A stretch of 5,813 nucleotides of DNA from Comamonadaceae bacterium (GTDB taxonomy: Bacteria; Pseudomonadota; Gammaproteobacteria; Burkholderiales; Burkholderiaceae_C). The notes under the pieces were generated by a model, which saw only the letters and a list, made by a program, of their open reading frames with translations, ran no database searches and had not been told where the DNA came from. Within the stretch, counting starts at the first letter, position 1. Each line of letters begins with the position of its first letter. The translations under genes and the position numbers were made by a program. Below are positions 5,104-5,813 of the stretch, in pieces. Where the stretch lies: NCBI GenBank assembly GCA_947458345.1, contig CANHBU010000140.1, forward strand, positions 1 through 5,813, read 5' to 3'.

Positions 5104-5813
5104 CTAGGATTGACGCCACACGATCTCGGTGGGCACATGGCGGTGTTCGATGAAGCCGTCAAGCACCTCGATGCGGGGACGTTTTTCGCTGCGCACACTG
5201 CTGCCGCCAGCCGGACCCGACAGCGTCATGGCGTAGACCTCGTCTTCGATGATCTGGGCTTGTTCACCGTCGCGGCAGCGCGCTGAGACGTGCACCCGCA
5301 TTTCGGCTGCCTGGCCCTGCAGCATCTGCGAGCCGGCGCGCAAGACCGAGTTAGCTCCGACCAAATCGATGGCGATGTCGCCTTCAGCCCAATCGCTCAA
5401 GCGCAGGCGTAGGGCCTGCGCCATGACCTCGGCGCGCGAGCGGGCGCCAGCGCCGGCCAGGGCAATTTCGCAGTCCATGATGAAGCCCGGTCGATCGACA
5501 AAGCCGGCCACCTTGAGCGTCGGCGGCGGCCCTTTGGCGCGCACGCCGCTCATGCGCACCCGGTTGTCACCGATGCGCTCAAAACGCACGCCGCTGAAGT
5601 CAACGATCAGGTCGGGGGTGGCGTAATTGGAAGGGTCGTGCACCTCGTAGAGCAACTGCAGAGTACAGGTCAGTGGGTCGACGATGCCCGGTGCGCCTGG
5701 CGGCAGGCCGATCTCGGCCGAGCCGTCGGCCATGACGCGTGCCAGCGGATAGCCCAGGCGCGCATACTGCTCGGCGCTCAGTGGTGGCGGCAGGCCAGCA
5801 CCCGCGATGGGCT
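5104..5813 (-). CDS. Acyclic terpene utilisation AtuA family protein (DUF1446-type), C-terminal part, cut by the right window edge
   Basis: The minus-strand frame is open from the right edge to a TAG at 5106-5104, giving 235 visible residues that end ...HVPTEIVWRQS. Family features are the stretch LGYPLARVMADGSAEIGLPP, followed by the segment GIVDPLTCTLQLLYEVHDPS (substitute for the family's GG-V-T-P-T-V-x-x-Q-L-L-Y-E-I block), DLIVDFSGVRFERIGDNRVR and GVRAKGPPPTLKVAG, and then the helix with ARSRAEVMAQALRLRL. An ATG at 5733 lies in the middle of conserved sequence and is not the start, because the homologous region continues upstream through the edge. AtuA is encoded in the citronellol/geraniol (atu) clusters of pseudomonads, but I know of no assigned reaction for it. 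The gene lacks the C-terminal ferredoxin-fold domain, which here is a separate gene 128 bp downstream. Presumably this is the upstream part of the operon, with the promoter outside the window. Confidence 0.92.
   Translation of the reverse strand, partial: PIAGAGLPPPLSAEQYARLGYPLARVMADGSAEIGLPPGAPGIVDPLTCTLQLLYEVHDPSNYATPDLIVDFSGVRFERIGDNRVRMSGVRAKGPPPTLKVAGFVDRPGFIMDCEIALAGAGARSRAEVMAQALRLRLSDWAEGDIAIDLVGANSVLRAGSQMLQGQAAEMRVHVSARCRDGEQAQIIEDEVYAMTLSGPAGGSSVRSEKRPRIEVLDGFIEHRHVPTEIVWRQS

Overview
The window is a single block of tightly packed genes, all on the minus strand, so the operon reads from right to left. The DNA is GC-rich, by eye roughly mid-60s percent. Codon use and the gene families (an AtuA family protein, its small ferredoxin-fold partner, an acyl-CoA synthetase, a MaoC hydratase, a zinc-free MDR reductase, an SDR and an ACAD10/11-type phosphotransferase) point to a chromosomal catabolic locus of a proteobacterium. 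My best guess is a beta-proteobacterium of the Burkholderiales (Comamonadaceae-like), inferred from style only. There are no mobile elements, RNA genes, CRISPR arrays or strong terminators.

Layout in transcription order: (1) 5813-5104, the 3' part of an AtuA-family gene, cut by the right edge; (2) a 128-bp gap with a short repeated motif; (3) 4975-4619, a small AtuA-related gene; (4) 4622-2961, an AMP-forming acyl-CoA ligase; (5) 2964-2452, a MaoC hydratase; (6) a 53-bp gap with a 17-bp tandem duplication; (7) 2398-1424, an NADPH:quinone-oxidoreductase-like enzyme; (8) a 48-bp gap; (9) 1375-572, an SDR; (10) 575-1, the 5' part of an APH-fold phosphotransferase, cut by the left edge. Three junctions (3/4, 4/5 and 9/10) are 4-bp ATGA stop/start overlaps, which indicates cotranscription and translational coupling.

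Together the genes look like a pathway acting on CoA thioesters. The ligase would activate a carboxylic acid, the MaoC protein would hydrate or dehydrate an enoyl-CoA, the MDR and SDR would carry out NAD(P)-dependent steps, and the phosphotransferase may phosphorylate a hydroxyacyl-CoA. AtuA family members are known from acyclic terpene (citronellol/geraniol) utilisation clusters, but no geranyl-CoA carboxylase subunit is visible here. The substrate may therefore be something other than a classical acyclic terpene. The combination of ligase, SDR and APH-fold kinase also resembles the levulinate (lva) strategy of 4-hydroxyacyl-CoA phosphorylation. That link is inference. The window contains mostly recognisable families; the unusual aspect is the combination and the undefined roles of the two AtuA-type proteins.
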